25,866 bases of DNA from the NCBI GenBank assembly GCA_910585245.1, contig CAJUCO010000036.1, positions 1 to 25,866 on the forward strand. The letters run 5' to 3'. The notes below the pieces were generated by a model. That model had not been told where the DNA came from and searched no databases. It saw nothing but the letters and a program-made list of their open reading frames with translations. The position numbers and the translations under genes were made by a program. The DNA comes from an uncultured Oscillibacter sp. (lineage in GTDB: Bacteria; Bacillota; Clostridia; Oscillospirales; Oscillospiraceae). Shown piece by piece: positions 1 through 6,382 of the stretch. Within the stretch, counting starts at the first letter, position 1. Each line of letters opens with the position of its first letter.

Positions 1-88
1 GCGCGAGTGGTGGAATTGGCAGACTCGCTAGATTCAGGTTCTAGTGTCCTTTACGGACGTGCGGGTTCAAGTCCCGCCTCGCGCACCA
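1..88 (+). tRNA. tRNA-Leu (anticodon CAG)
   Basis: Class II tRNA with a long variable arm. The 7-bp acceptor stem pairs GCGCGAG (1-7) with CTCGCGC (78-84), followed by discriminator A85 and an encoded CCA (86-88). The anticodon arm is CTAGA-TTCAGGT-TCTAG, giving anticodon CAG (reads CUG leucine codons, fitting a GC-rich genome). The variable arm contains the stem GTCC...GGAC and the T arm contains GGTTCAA. The gene begins at the first base of the window, so its promoter lies outside. Confidence 0.97.
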
Positions 89-93
89 GCTCA

Positions 94-154
94 GAAATTC
101 CCGCCGTTGTTCCGTTTCCGGCTTTGCCGAAAACTGCACTCTGGTGGGAATTTC
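94..154. repeat. Nested hairpin downstream of tRNA-Leu
   Basis: GAAATTCCCGCC (94-105) pairs with GGTGGGAATTTC (143-154), a 12-bp stem with one G-U pair. The loop carries a second small stem, CGGC-TTT-GCCG. There is no run of T directly after it, so it is not a textbook terminator, although it may help end the tRNA transcript. It could also be a mobile palindromic element. Confidence 0.6.
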
Positions 155-155
155 T

Positions 156-216
156 TCGCTTTCCACCGCGACTCGCTTCGCTGGACTCGCGGCGGAAGGG
201 GAACGGGGGAAAGCGA
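156..216. repeat. Second nested hairpin
   Basis: TCGCTTTCC (156-164) pairs perfectly with GGAAAGCGA (208-216). Inside, CCGCGA (166-171) pairs with TCGCGG (187-192). It follows the preceding hairpin by a single base. No coding function is visible. Confidence 0.55.
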
Positions 217-249
217 GGGGGCCGAAAATCGATTTTGACCGCTTATTGC

Positions 250-288
250 AGATGGGAAAAGGTAGGCACTGCCTGTCTTTTCCCATCT
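250..288. repeat. Third hairpin with perfect 12-bp stem
   Basis: AGATGGGAAAAG (250-261) pairs perfectly with CTTTTCCCATCT (277-288), and AGGC (264-267) pairs with GCCT (271-274) inside the loop. It lies about 75 bp before the start of the 66-aa gene, so it may sit in that gene's leader or end an upstream transcript. No U tract follows. Confidence 0.6.
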
Positions 289-364
289 GGTGTACCTGTT
301 TGCAAAAGAAATAGACCGCGGCGGACATATGGCTTGGGGTGTTCTTCAAGCTGGGAGGATGTAT

Positions 365-565
365 ATGGAATATACCGAGCAAGATCTCATAGAGGCCCTG
401 GGGCAGATCAACTCCACGTTGCACAAGCTGCGGGAGACGGTCAAAACCCTTCGGGGGAAGGAGCATCCGGAGCGCTACAAATCGCAGGTGACCTTGGCGG
501 AGCGCCGCATCCGGGCGTTTGAAATTTCAGCGTATCTGGTGGAGCGGGAGTGGAAGAAAACGTGA
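365..565 (+). CDS. Small helical protein of unknown function (66 aa)
   Basis: A short charged protein predicted to be almost entirely alpha-helical, starting MEYTEQDLIEALGQ and ending in a Lys/Arg/Glu-rich helix. The ATG at 365 is chosen because GGGAGG (353-358) sits 6 bases upstream. An in-frame ATG at 359 lacks that spacing, and a longer reading from 290 has no ribosome site. Its style (HKLRETV, ERYKSQVTLAERRIRAFEI) resembles small conserved uncharacterised proteins of Clostridia, but I cannot name a family. It has no signal peptide, membrane segment or cysteine. It is followed at once by a rho-independent terminator, so it is probably a single-gene unit, possibly read through from the tRNA. 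Confidence 0.75.
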   Translation: MEYTEQDLIEALGQINSTLHKLRETVKTLRGKEHPERYKSQVTLAERRIRAFEISAYLVEREWKKT

Positions 566-570
566 GCGTG

Positions 571-608
571 AAAAAGAACGTCCGGCCAAGTGGCGGGACG
601 TTCTTTTT
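571..608. terminator. Bidirectional rho-independent terminator
   Basis: AAAAAGAACGTCC (571-583) pairs with GGACGTTCTTTTT (596-608) around a 12-base loop. The plus strand ends in a T run just after the 66-aa gene. The minus strand also ends in TTTTT, so the same hairpin can stop the phage operon arriving from the other side. Confidence 0.85.
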
Positions 609-609
609 T

Positions 610-757
610 GTTAAGACCGGCTGCGAAAGGGTGTTGTCCCGGGAGAAGACGGACACGAAGCCCTGTCCGCACGGGGCGTTTGCCGGGAAAAGGACCACTT
701 TGGAAAACGGTATCCCATTTCCTCCTGTGGGCGCCTCCGCCTGGCAGGGCCGACAGG
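610..757. other. Non-coding gap after the phage operon
   Basis: This 148-bp stretch lies between the shared terminator and the last phage gene. Both strands have open frames here, but none has a plausible start, ribosome site or recognisable product. In a PBSX- or P2-like order a tail-fibre gene would be expected at this point, and I see no trace of one. Confidence 0.5.
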
Positions 758-1342
758 TCAGATCTCTTCTTCCGGCTCCGGCGGAATCGCCAACTGAAAT
801 CCATCCCAATCGTACCCCTGGGCCTCCACAAATCCCCAGGTGTACCCGGCCCTTTCGCATTCCTCCCAGGTGAGATACCGGAAGTAGAATTCCACCTCCA
901 AGTGGCAGGGCAGGATATCCAGCACAATTTTCTCAATCTGCTCAAATTCCGGCGGGATGCCCGCCGTTTCCGGGAAAACCACCCGGATCTTATTGGTGCC
1001 CATTTCAATGGCCCTGGCCCGAATGCCGCAGCCCCGGATGGTCCGGTCAATGGCCTCCGGCGTCAGGCTGTCCCCGTCGATTTGCAGCAGGGCCGCGATG
1101 GCCGCCCTGCGCTCTTCCGGCGTGGAGGCGGCGGGCCGCCGGAGGAACAGGGACTCCCGGCGGCGAAGGCCCTCGTCCTCCGCCGTGGCGGTGACGCTCT
1201 CCCGCTCCACCTGGTCCAGGCGGTCCGACGCGGCGTCCAGCCCCTTTCCCAGGGCGTAAATTTCCGCCCCGCTGAGGGAGTCCCGGTCCAGCCGGTAGAT
1301 GCCCAAGGGGCTCAAGAGCGCCCGTAAATACTCCTCGTACAT
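758..1342 (-). CDS. Phage baseplate/tail protein, DUF2313 (XkdU/YmfQ)-like
   Basis: A 194-aa protein starting MYEEYLRALLSPLGIY, in the slot right after baseplate J where PBSX-type phages carry XkdU and P2-like phages carry gpI. The N-terminal part is helical. The middle has the typical 'L.IDGDSLTPEAIDRTIRGCG' section, followed by a C-terminal part rich in aromatic and acidic residues (YFRYLTWEECERAGY). The family forms part of the baseplate wedge and links it to tail fibres. The ATG has GGAGG upstream and starts 1 base after the preceding stop. It is the last gene of the operon. No fibre gene follows, which is unusual. Confidence 0.8.
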   Translation of the reverse strand: MYEEYLRALLSPLGIYRLDRDSLSGAEIYALGKGLDAASDRLDQVERESVTATAEDEGLRRRESLFLRRPAASTPEERRAAIAALLQIDGDSLTPEAIDRTIRGCGIRARAIEMGTNKIRVVFPETAGIPPEFEQIEKIVLDILPCHLEVEFYFRYLTWEECERAGYTWGFVEAQGYDWDGFQLAIPPEPEEEI

Positions 1343-1343
1343 A

Positions 1344-2405
1344 TTACGCCTCCGTCATCTCCGTCACGCTCAGCGTTCCCAGCACCGGCAGCACCGTGCT
1401 GTCCCCCGGGAGATCCTCTGCCGGAGCGGTGAAGCGGTAGTTCTCCACGCCCTCCAGGGCGTAAAGCCGGTTTCCCAGCTCCGCCAGACGCACCGCCCGT
1501 CCCAAGAGCCGCCCGCCGAAAAAGTCGGCCACGGCTCTCCGGGCGGACTCCAGCACGGCTTCTTTGTCCGCCCCCTCCTTGGGGGCGATTTTTACCGCCA
1601 CGTCCACCGTCCGGGCGGTGGGAGCCAGAACCTTCACGGTCACGGCGATCTCCCGTTTTTCCTGAAGCTCCGCTTGTAAACCCGCCAGCAGCGCCTCGTC
1701 GGGAAGGCCGTTCTCTCCACTGACATAGACGTTTACCGTTCCCGGTCCCTCCGCCCGGCCCACGGCTTTGGCCGCCGTCACGCCGGGCCAGCGCATGGCG
1801 GTGGTCTCATACCAGGCGGTGTTGGCTCCGTTGGGCAGGCGCTGGTAGCTCTCCAAAATGCGGGCGCGAAAGATCTCGTCGTCTTCCTGGTCTGCGCCGC
1901 CGGTAAAGGCGTTGGGATTTGTCACCGCCGTCACCGCCAGGGGGCAGGCGGTCAAAAACCGCACCGCCCCCGGCGCCAGATTGCCCCCGGTTCCGGGTTC
2001 CAGAGCCTCGGCGGGGGCGTCCGCATACAGCACCCCCACCGGGAGAACCGTGTCCGCCGTGGTTTGGACCCGAACCTCCTCCGCCGTCATGCACACCGTT
2101 CCCGCAGGGATGAGGATGTCCATGGCCGGGGCCGTTTCCACGGAAAAGCGCAGTATTCCGCCTGAGCGGGTGGCTTTCAGCCGCTTCAGCCCCCGCATGG
2201 CCCCGTGGCGGTCCAGGTACATCCCCTGGGCGGTCTGGGGAAAGCTCTGGTCCAGCACCCAGTCCGCCTGGACCTCCAGGGCCTGGAGCTCCGCCGCCGC
2301 CGCCCACAGCCGCACCGCCAGATCACACCCCGCCTCCGGCACAAAGCCCGCCCGCTCCCCGAAGTCCGCCAACAGCTTTTCATAAATTGTCTCAACGCTT
2401 CGCAA
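1344..2405 (-). CDS. Phage baseplate assembly protein J (XkdT-like)
   Basis: A 353-aa protein of the baseplate J / gp47-like family, which builds the wedge around the tail hub. Family signs are the N-terminal LADFGERAGF segment, a Gly/Ala-rich strand section containing GGADQEDDEIFRARIL (about residues 189-204), and LPNGANTAWYE, where these proteins keep the Asp/Glu-rich and NGA motifs. Length is normal for the family. The start is TTG at 2405: GGGGGAG lies 5 bases upstream and no good ATG is near. It sits between the gp25-like gene and the DUF2313-type gene, the standard order in contractile tails. Confidence 0.9.
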   Translation of the reverse strand: MRSVETIYEKLLADFGERAGFVPEAGCDLAVRLWAAAAELQALEVQADWVLDQSFPQTAQGMYLDRHGAMRGLKRLKATRSGGILRFSVETAPAMDILIPAGTVCMTAEEVRVQTTADTVLPVGVLYADAPAEALEPGTGGNLAPGAVRFLTACPLAVTAVTNPNAFTGGADQEDDEIFRARILESYQRLPNGANTAWYETTAMRWPGVTAAKAVGRAEGPGTVNVYVSGENGLPDEALLAGLQAELQEKREIAVTVKVLAPTARTVDVAVKIAPKEGADKEAVLESARRAVADFFGGRLLGRAVRLAELGNRLYALEGVENYRFTAPAEDLPGDSTVLPVLGTLSVTEMTEA

Positions 2406-2429
2406 GTCCGCTCCCCCTTGTCCTCGTTC

Positions 2430-2783
2430 TCAAGGCCGAACCTCCACCGTTACCGGCAGAGCCTCCCCCTCATAGCGCAGCCACACCGTCACCGCCGCCG
2501 CCGCGCCCTCCCGGCCCGGTTCCAGCGTCACGTCCTCCACCGTCACCGGCTCCTCCGCCAGGGCTTCTTGCACATACTGCTGGGCGGCGGTCCGCCGTTC
2601 CGGCGCGGAGCATTTCCCCAGCTCCCACAGCCGGCTTCCCAGCGTCTCCCAGAAGGGAAAGGTGCCCCTCCTGGCCGTCAGGCGAAAGAAGACCCGCTGC
2701 AAGAGGGCCTCCCGGCCCTCCACCCGGCGCAATCCCCCCACGCCGTCCGACACATAATCCCCGTTTTTCAGCTCCAACTCCAT
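2430..2783 (-). CDS. Baseplate wedge protein, gp25/W-like (XkdS position)
   Basis: A 117-aa protein immediately before baseplate J. The sequence RREGTFPF-type core appears here as ARRGTFPFWETLGSRLWEL (about residues 37-55), resembling the conserved segment of gp25-like wedge proteins (lysozyme-like fold without activity) and the DUF2634 proteins of PBSX. The C-terminal half is beta-rich and ends in VTVEVRP. ATG with GGAGGG upstream. It is assigned mainly by gene order plus the FPF-W-LGS-LWEL core, so the exact family is uncertain, but a baseplate role is likely. Confidence 0.75.
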   Translation of the reverse strand: MELELKNGDYVSDGVGGLRRVEGREALLQRVFFRLTARRGTFPFWETLGSRLWELGKCSAPERRTAAQQYVQEALAEEPVTVEDVTLEPGREGAAAAVTVWLRYEGEALPVTVEVRP

Positions 2784-2795
2784 ACCGCCCTCCTG

Positions 2796-3191
2796 TCAGC
2801 ACATACAAGGCGAGTAGGGCAGCCCGTTGATGGTCAGACTGCCGGAGATGGATATTTGGCTTCCCCGGATGTCCACGCTGCCGTCCTTGCGCAAATACAC
2901 AGAATTTCCGCCGGGGCCGTAGATATAGACCTCTCCCGGGGCCACCTGTCCCGGGTCTCTCTGGGGCTTGGTTCCGGCCACGCACTGCTCCTCGCCGCCG
3001 GGGCCCCCTTTTACCACCAGTACCGCCGCCCCGTTGGAGGGCGTCCAGAGATAGCCCCCGGGGCCGTACACCGGCAGGTCCCGGACCTCTCCCCGGGTTA
3101 CCACCCCCACCTGTTTTCCGCTAATAGTGGTAATCCCCAGATCCGCGTCGGATGTGGCGGTCACCGGCTTTAGCTGTTTTGAAAGCCACAT
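2796..3191 (-). CDS. Baseplate spike protein, gpV-like
   Basis: A 131-aa protein with an N-terminal OB-fold-like part (MWLSKQLKPVTATSDADLG) and repeated Gly-Pro-Gly turns (YGPGGYLWTPSNG, YIYGPGGNSVYL). It ends in a short beta repeat, VDIRGSQISISGSLTING, expected to form a trimeric spike shaft. Spikes of this type sit at the tip of the hub and pierce the target envelope. The C-terminus ends PCMC, with two cysteines at the predicted apex. P2/phi92 spikes have a His-x-His iron site there, so a metal or disulfide tip is possible, but that is inference. ATG with AAGGAGG upstream. It lies between the hub and the gp25-like gene. Confidence 0.75.
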   Translation of the reverse strand: MWLSKQLKPVTATSDADLGITTISGKQVGVVTRGEVRDLPVYGPGGYLWTPSNGAAVLVVKGGPGGEEQCVAGTKPQRDPGQVAPGEVYIYGPGGNSVYLRKDGSVDIRGSQISISGSLTINGLPYSPCMC

Positions 3192-3249
3192 AGTACTTCC
3201 TCCTTCTTCATTACCCCCCCGTGCCCCCGGAGGGGCAAAGGAGAGATTC

Positions 3250-4191
3250 TCACAGCGGTTTAAGCGTCAGGGCCGCCGTGGCGCCACTCTGGCCGTCAAA
3301 GCGGTTTTCCGCCTCCGCCACCCGGAAGGTCCCCTGCAACCCCATCCGCTCCAGGGACAGGGCCACCCGGTCCCCCGGAAAGGCCGGAAAACTCCCAGGT
3401 AGCGTCACCTCCGCAATCCAGGCCTCCTCCTGGGACCGCCGGATCTGGTACTCCCCTGTGTAGCGCATGGCGGCCCAGGTGCTCTGCCCCGGCGTGTAGA
3501 TCACCCGGCGGCACTGCCCGCCCTTGTCCATCATCTCCCGGTTTTCCACGGAGAAGGACTTGTTTCTGGTTTTGTCAATGACCAAGGCCTCTGTCAACAC
3601 GCCGTAGTGATCCTCCCGCAAAGAACAGGAGAGCACCGTGTCCGTCTCCTTGATGGAGAGGGTTCTCCCCTCCGTCTCCGGTTCCGCCAGCAGTTCACCC
3701 TCCTGGTTGAACCGGGGGGCGAAGCCCCCATAGGTCCGGCAGAAGTTCTCCACCGCCTTCCACTGGCTGCTTCCCGCCGCCACAGTGTACACCGAATCCG
3801 CCCGAATCTCCGCCACCGCCTTGCAATTTACGCCGTAGGGCGTCACGTGGCTTCGCACAATCTCCGCCAGCGTGGCCTGCTGGTAGGTGACGGGCCGGGA
3901 CTCGTTGTCCAGCAGCCGGGCCGCATAGCCCCGGCCGGAGACGGTGGCCGTCAGCCCCCCGCTGTCCAGGCTCACGGTGTACTCGTCCACAATGGCCCGG
4001 AGCACGGTCTTCCCAGCTTCCTCCGCAGTGAAACCCGCCGCCATTTTCAGAGCCTGAGCCATTTCCCTTTGGTAGACAAAGGTGACAAAAAAGCTGTCGC
4101 AGGGCACCGTCCCCGTGTGGGTCACCTGCCAGCTCAGAAGGGGCGGGAGCTCAAAAATCCGGTGGTCCGCCGTATAAATTCGCCCTGTCAT
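3250..4191 (-). CDS. Baseplate hub protein (XkdQ / gpD-like)
   Basis: A 313-aa protein in the XkdQ position, after the LysM protein and before the spike. The beta-rich N-terminus (FELPPLLSWQVTHTGTVPCDSF) and the central section around YQQATLAEIVRSHVTPYG, GSSQWKAVENFCRTYGG and EGELLAEPE are typical of hub proteins related to late control protein D and T4 gp27. These form the ring that holds the spike and joins the tube. The C-terminal part (PGDRVALSLERMGLQGTFRVAEAENRFD) resembles a final beta domain. Its ATG overlaps the preceding stop as ATGA, indicating translational coupling. Length is normal. Confidence 0.85.
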   Translation of the reverse strand: MTGRIYTADHRIFELPPLLSWQVTHTGTVPCDSFFVTFVYQREMAQALKMAAGFTAEEAGKTVLRAIVDEYTVSLDSGGLTATVSGRGYAARLLDNESRPVTYQQATLAEIVRSHVTPYGVNCKAVAEIRADSVYTVAAGSSQWKAVENFCRTYGGFAPRFNQEGELLAEPETEGRTLSIKETDTVLSCSLREDHYGVLTEALVIDKTRNKSFSVENREMMDKGGQCRRVIYTPGQSTWAAMRYTGEYQIRRSQEEAWIAEVTLPGSFPAFPGDRVALSLERMGLQGTFRVAEAENRFDGQSGATAALTLKPL

Positions 4192-4766
4192 GGGATTCGC
4201 ACCACCTCTCCCGGATGAATCAGGTTCGGATTTTTGATCTGGGGGTTGGCCCGGATCAACGCCGCCAGCTCCACGCCATACTCTTTGGCGATGCCCCAGA
4301 GGGTGTCGCCCTTTCCCACCGTGTGGGTCCTTCCGCTCTGGGAAGCGCCGCTTCCCAGGCCTCCGGCGGAGCCGGTGGTCTCCGTCTCCACCGCCTTGAG
4401 ACCGCCGTCATAGCCGTCCCAGTCCTCCCAGAACTCGAAACGGTAACGCACGAAGTCCGGCATGGGCTCTTCTACAACCTCCAAAGCTGCGAAGTAGGCC
4501 CGCTCCGTCTTCCAGACCGGATGCACCAGCAACCCCGGGCCTTCTGTGTGAAAGACCTCCGCCAGATCTTGAAATTTCCGGTAGGCGTCCTTTCCCACAA
4601 AGACGCCCTCCCCTTTGAGCACCCGGTAGGCGCTTCCCAGCTCCTGCATCACGCACCCGCCGAAGGGCAATGGATGAACGGCGATTCTCCGCCGGTATTC
4701 CACCGTGTACACCTCCGGGTTGTGGGGCCACGTGAAATTCTTAAACCGCATAGGTGTCAAATGCAC
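4188..4766 (-). CDS. LysM-domain baseplate protein (XkdP-like)
   Basis: A 192-aa protein. Residues about 1-120 resemble the N-terminal domain of XkdP/gp53-like tail proteins (MRFKNFTWPHNPE, then FGGCVMQELGSAYRVLKGEGVF). A Gly/Ser-rich linker leads to a C-terminal LysM domain (THTVGKGDTLWGIAKEYG ... NPQIKNPNLIHPGEVVRIP). LysM binds peptidoglycan or chitin-like glycans. In contractile tails this protein clamps the baseplate or hub. The GTG start at 4766 has GGGGGAG 5 bases upstream. An ATG 15 bases further in would also keep the domain. Clear assignment by domain and position. Confidence 0.88.
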   Translation of the reverse strand: MHLTPMRFKNFTWPHNPEVYTVEYRRRIAVHPLPFGGCVMQELGSAYRVLKGEGVFVGKDAYRKFQDLAEVFHTEGPGLLVHPVWKTERAYFAALEVVEEPMPDFVRYRFEFWEDWDGYDGGLKAVETETTGSAGGLGSGASQSGRTHTVGKGDTLWGIAKEYGVELAALIRANPQIKNPNLIHPGEVVRIP

Positions 4767-4823
4767 GCCTGCTCCCCCTCTCCCCGGCCCGCAGAAAGGG
4801 CTATCTTCCCATCCGGCCGGTCC

Positions 4824-5654
4824 TTAATATATGGTAAATCCCCCGTCATAGCGCCGGGCGTCCCGCTGAAACGCTCTGGACAGCACCCTGGCCCCCGCTT
4901 CCGCCCGGGGAGCGGCGCTCTTCCAAACGCCGCTTTGGAAGAGGGCCGACGTCCCCTCTCCTTCTCCCGCCCCGGTCAAGCGCCCTTTGGCGGATGGAGC
5001 CGTCCAAACTCCGCCTCCGTTTATGAGGGCGCCGCCATTCTCTCCGCCGCCGTCTCTTCCCTTAGGAGGCGGCGCCTCTCCGGGGCGCCTTTCTCTGGCG
5101 AACCTCGCCGCCGTGTTCTTCGGTTCCGCCCTCTTTTCCGCCGCCTCCCGGCTCTTTTCCCCGGACTCAGGACGGTTGCGTCCTCCTCGAAGTGTTGTCC
5201 TCGGTCCTGTCCCCTCCCGGGACAAACTTGAGGAGTCCTCCCCTTGCGGGAAGATGGGCAAAGCGCCTGTCTCCGCGCTCCAGCCCTCTGACGCGAAAGT
5301 TCCCGCCGTTTCCCCCAAAGCGGCCTCCCAGGCGCTTGGCGGCGTCCTTGGCCCGCGGTCCCGCCAGGTCAGACGGTTCCGGCCAGCCTCCCGAACCGTT
5401 TCCCGGTCCTCTAGCGGTTCCCCCGGAGGATTTTCGAAATCCCCCGTAGCTTTTGCAAACCGCCAAAGGGCCCGCGCCCCGGTGCCCCGGGAAAAACCGG
5501 CTTTCGCCAAACTCCGCCCTCTGTCGAAAGGGGCCGGTTTTTCCCGCCCGCCGTCCCCCGCCCGGATATCCTCCCCGCTCTCCGCCGCGCCGCCCAGCGC
5601 CAGCGCCTTCAGTGCCGAGCGCTGCCGCTCCAACTCCCAGCCAACGTAGTCCAC
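4824..5654 (-). CDS. Gly/Arg-rich low-complexity protein in the tape-measure position
   Basis: A 276-aa protein with no family I recognise. A short N-terminal helix (DYVGWELERQRSALKALALG) and a short C-terminal block (LSRAFQRDARRYDGGFTIY) look like real conserved ends. The roughly 220 residues between are rich in Gly, Arg, Glu, Pro and Ala and probably disordered. There is no coiled coil or membrane segment of the kind tape-measure proteins carry, and the codon third positions look less biased than in neighbouring genes. GGGGAG (5663-5668) is 8 bases before the GTG at 5654, which I prefer. The ATG at 5660 is only 2 bases from it but would form a TGATG junction with the preceding gene. It occupies the slot where a 500-1500-aa tape measure is expected. 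Confidence 0.7.
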   Translation of the reverse strand: MDYVGWELERQRSALKALALGGAAESGEDIRAGDGGREKPAPFDRGRSLAKAGFSRGTGARALWRFAKATGDFENPPGEPLEDRETVREAGRNRLTWRDRGPRTPPSAWEAALGETAGTFASEGWSAETGALPIFPQGEDSSSLSREGTGPRTTLRGGRNRPESGEKSREAAEKRAEPKNTAARFARERRPGEAPPPKGRDGGGENGGALINGGGVWTAPSAKGRLTGAGEGEGTSALFQSGVWKSAAPRAEAGARVLSRAFQRDARRYDGGFTIY

Positions 5655-5659
5655 GACCA

Positions 5660-5983
5660 TCACTCCCCTTGTAAGGCCTCAAACCGGGTCGCGTCAAACG
5701 CCGGATTTGCCACCTCCCGGTCCCCGGGGGAGGGGGGAAGTTTCCTCCCGCCCCCCTCCGCCAGCTGCCGGAGCATCCGTTCCATCTGCCGCCCCGTCAA
5801 ATCCGACAGGACCTCCGCCCCGCTTGCGTAAACCCGTTCTCCCTGAAAAAAGCAGCACTCGGACAAGATTCGCCCGTTACAAAGCAGCACCCGCTCCAGC
5901 CCGTCGCCGCACTCCCGGCACGCTTGCCACAGCTCCAGCAGCCGCCCCAGTCTCAGGGGGCGCAGCTCGTCTATGTCCCTCAC
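5660..5983 (-). CDS. Small Cys-containing tail protein, possible tail assembly chaperone
   Basis: A 107-aa protein between the tail tube and the tape-measure slot, where PBSX carries XkdN, the tail assembly chaperone. The N-terminus is helical (DELRPLRLGRLLELWQACREC). The middle has five cysteines within about 30 residues, including ECCFF, and then a helix, GAEVLSDLTGRQMERMLRQL. I cannot match it to a chaperone family by sequence, so the role is inferred from position. The start is GTG at 5983: it overlaps the tube stop as GTGA and has GGAG 8 bases upstream. A longer reading from 6073 would run through the tube gene and is rejected. Confidence 0.65.
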   Translation of the reverse strand: MRDIDELRPLRLGRLLELWQACRECGDGLERVLLCNGRILSECCFFQGERVYASGAEVLSDLTGRQMERMLRQLAEGGGRKLPPSPGDREVANPAFDATRFEALQGE

Positions 5984-6363
5984 GCCGAGGTCTCCAGCCG
6001 CCGCGCCGCCACCACGGTGACCTTCTCCGCCACCATGGCGTTGAGCTGACCGTCCTCCTGGATGCCGCTCCACTGGCAGTCGCTGTAGATGATCCGCCGG
6101 TCCGGCTTGCAGATCACCAGGGAGAAGTTCGCCATGTCATAGAAATTGATCCCGTCGGACACGGCGCCCTCCGTGGCGTAGAGTCTGGTCAGCTCCAGAG
6201 TATAGCGCGTTTGCCCCTCGATGGTGGCCACCGGCTCGCTTTCGCCGAAGGCCTCCACGCTCTGGGAGGTCTTGGTGGCCTTGGCGGTGTAGCTTTGCAC
6301 CACCGCCACCTTCTTGCCGTCCATCTCCAGATAGATGTCGGCGCTGGTGGGAAATCCCGTCAT
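5980..6363 (-). CDS. Phage tail tube protein (XkdM-like)
   Basis: A 127-aa beta-rich protein directly after the sheath gene. It starts MTGFPTSADIYLEMDGKKVA and contains QSYTAKATKTSQSVEAFGE and TRYTLELTRLYA, the pattern of DUF2001/XkdM tube proteins that stack as hexamer rings inside the sheath. The segment INFYDMANFSLVICKPDRRIIY and the following Gln-rich part complete the tube fold. Length is close to the family norm of about 130-150. GAAAGGGG lies about 10 bases upstream of the ATG. The stop overlaps the next gene's GTG. Confidence 0.85.
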   Translation of the reverse strand: MTGFPTSADIYLEMDGKKVAVVQSYTAKATKTSQSVEAFGESEPVATIEGQTRYTLELTRLYATEGAVSDGINFYDMANFSLVICKPDRRIIYSDCQWSGIQEDGQLNAMVAEKVTVVAARRLETSA

Positions 6364-6382
6364 CGCGTCTCACGCCCCTTTC

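Noticed and set aside
41..466. Antisense open frame of 141 codons crossing the tRNA-Leu gene
   Set aside because: It runs through the tRNA complement and the hairpins. It has no ribosome site, and its tail peptide is the familiar artefact of translating a tRNA backwards.
441..860. Possible tail-fibre remnant after the last baseplate gene (minus strand)
   Set aside because: The frame overlaps the DUF2313-type gene and the terminator, lacks a ribosome site and shows no fibre-like repeats.
4987..5649. Plus-strand open frame opposite the Gly/Arg-rich protein
   Set aside because: Pro/Ser-rich low complexity with no plausible start signal. The minus frame is coupled to its neighbours and has conserved-looking ends.
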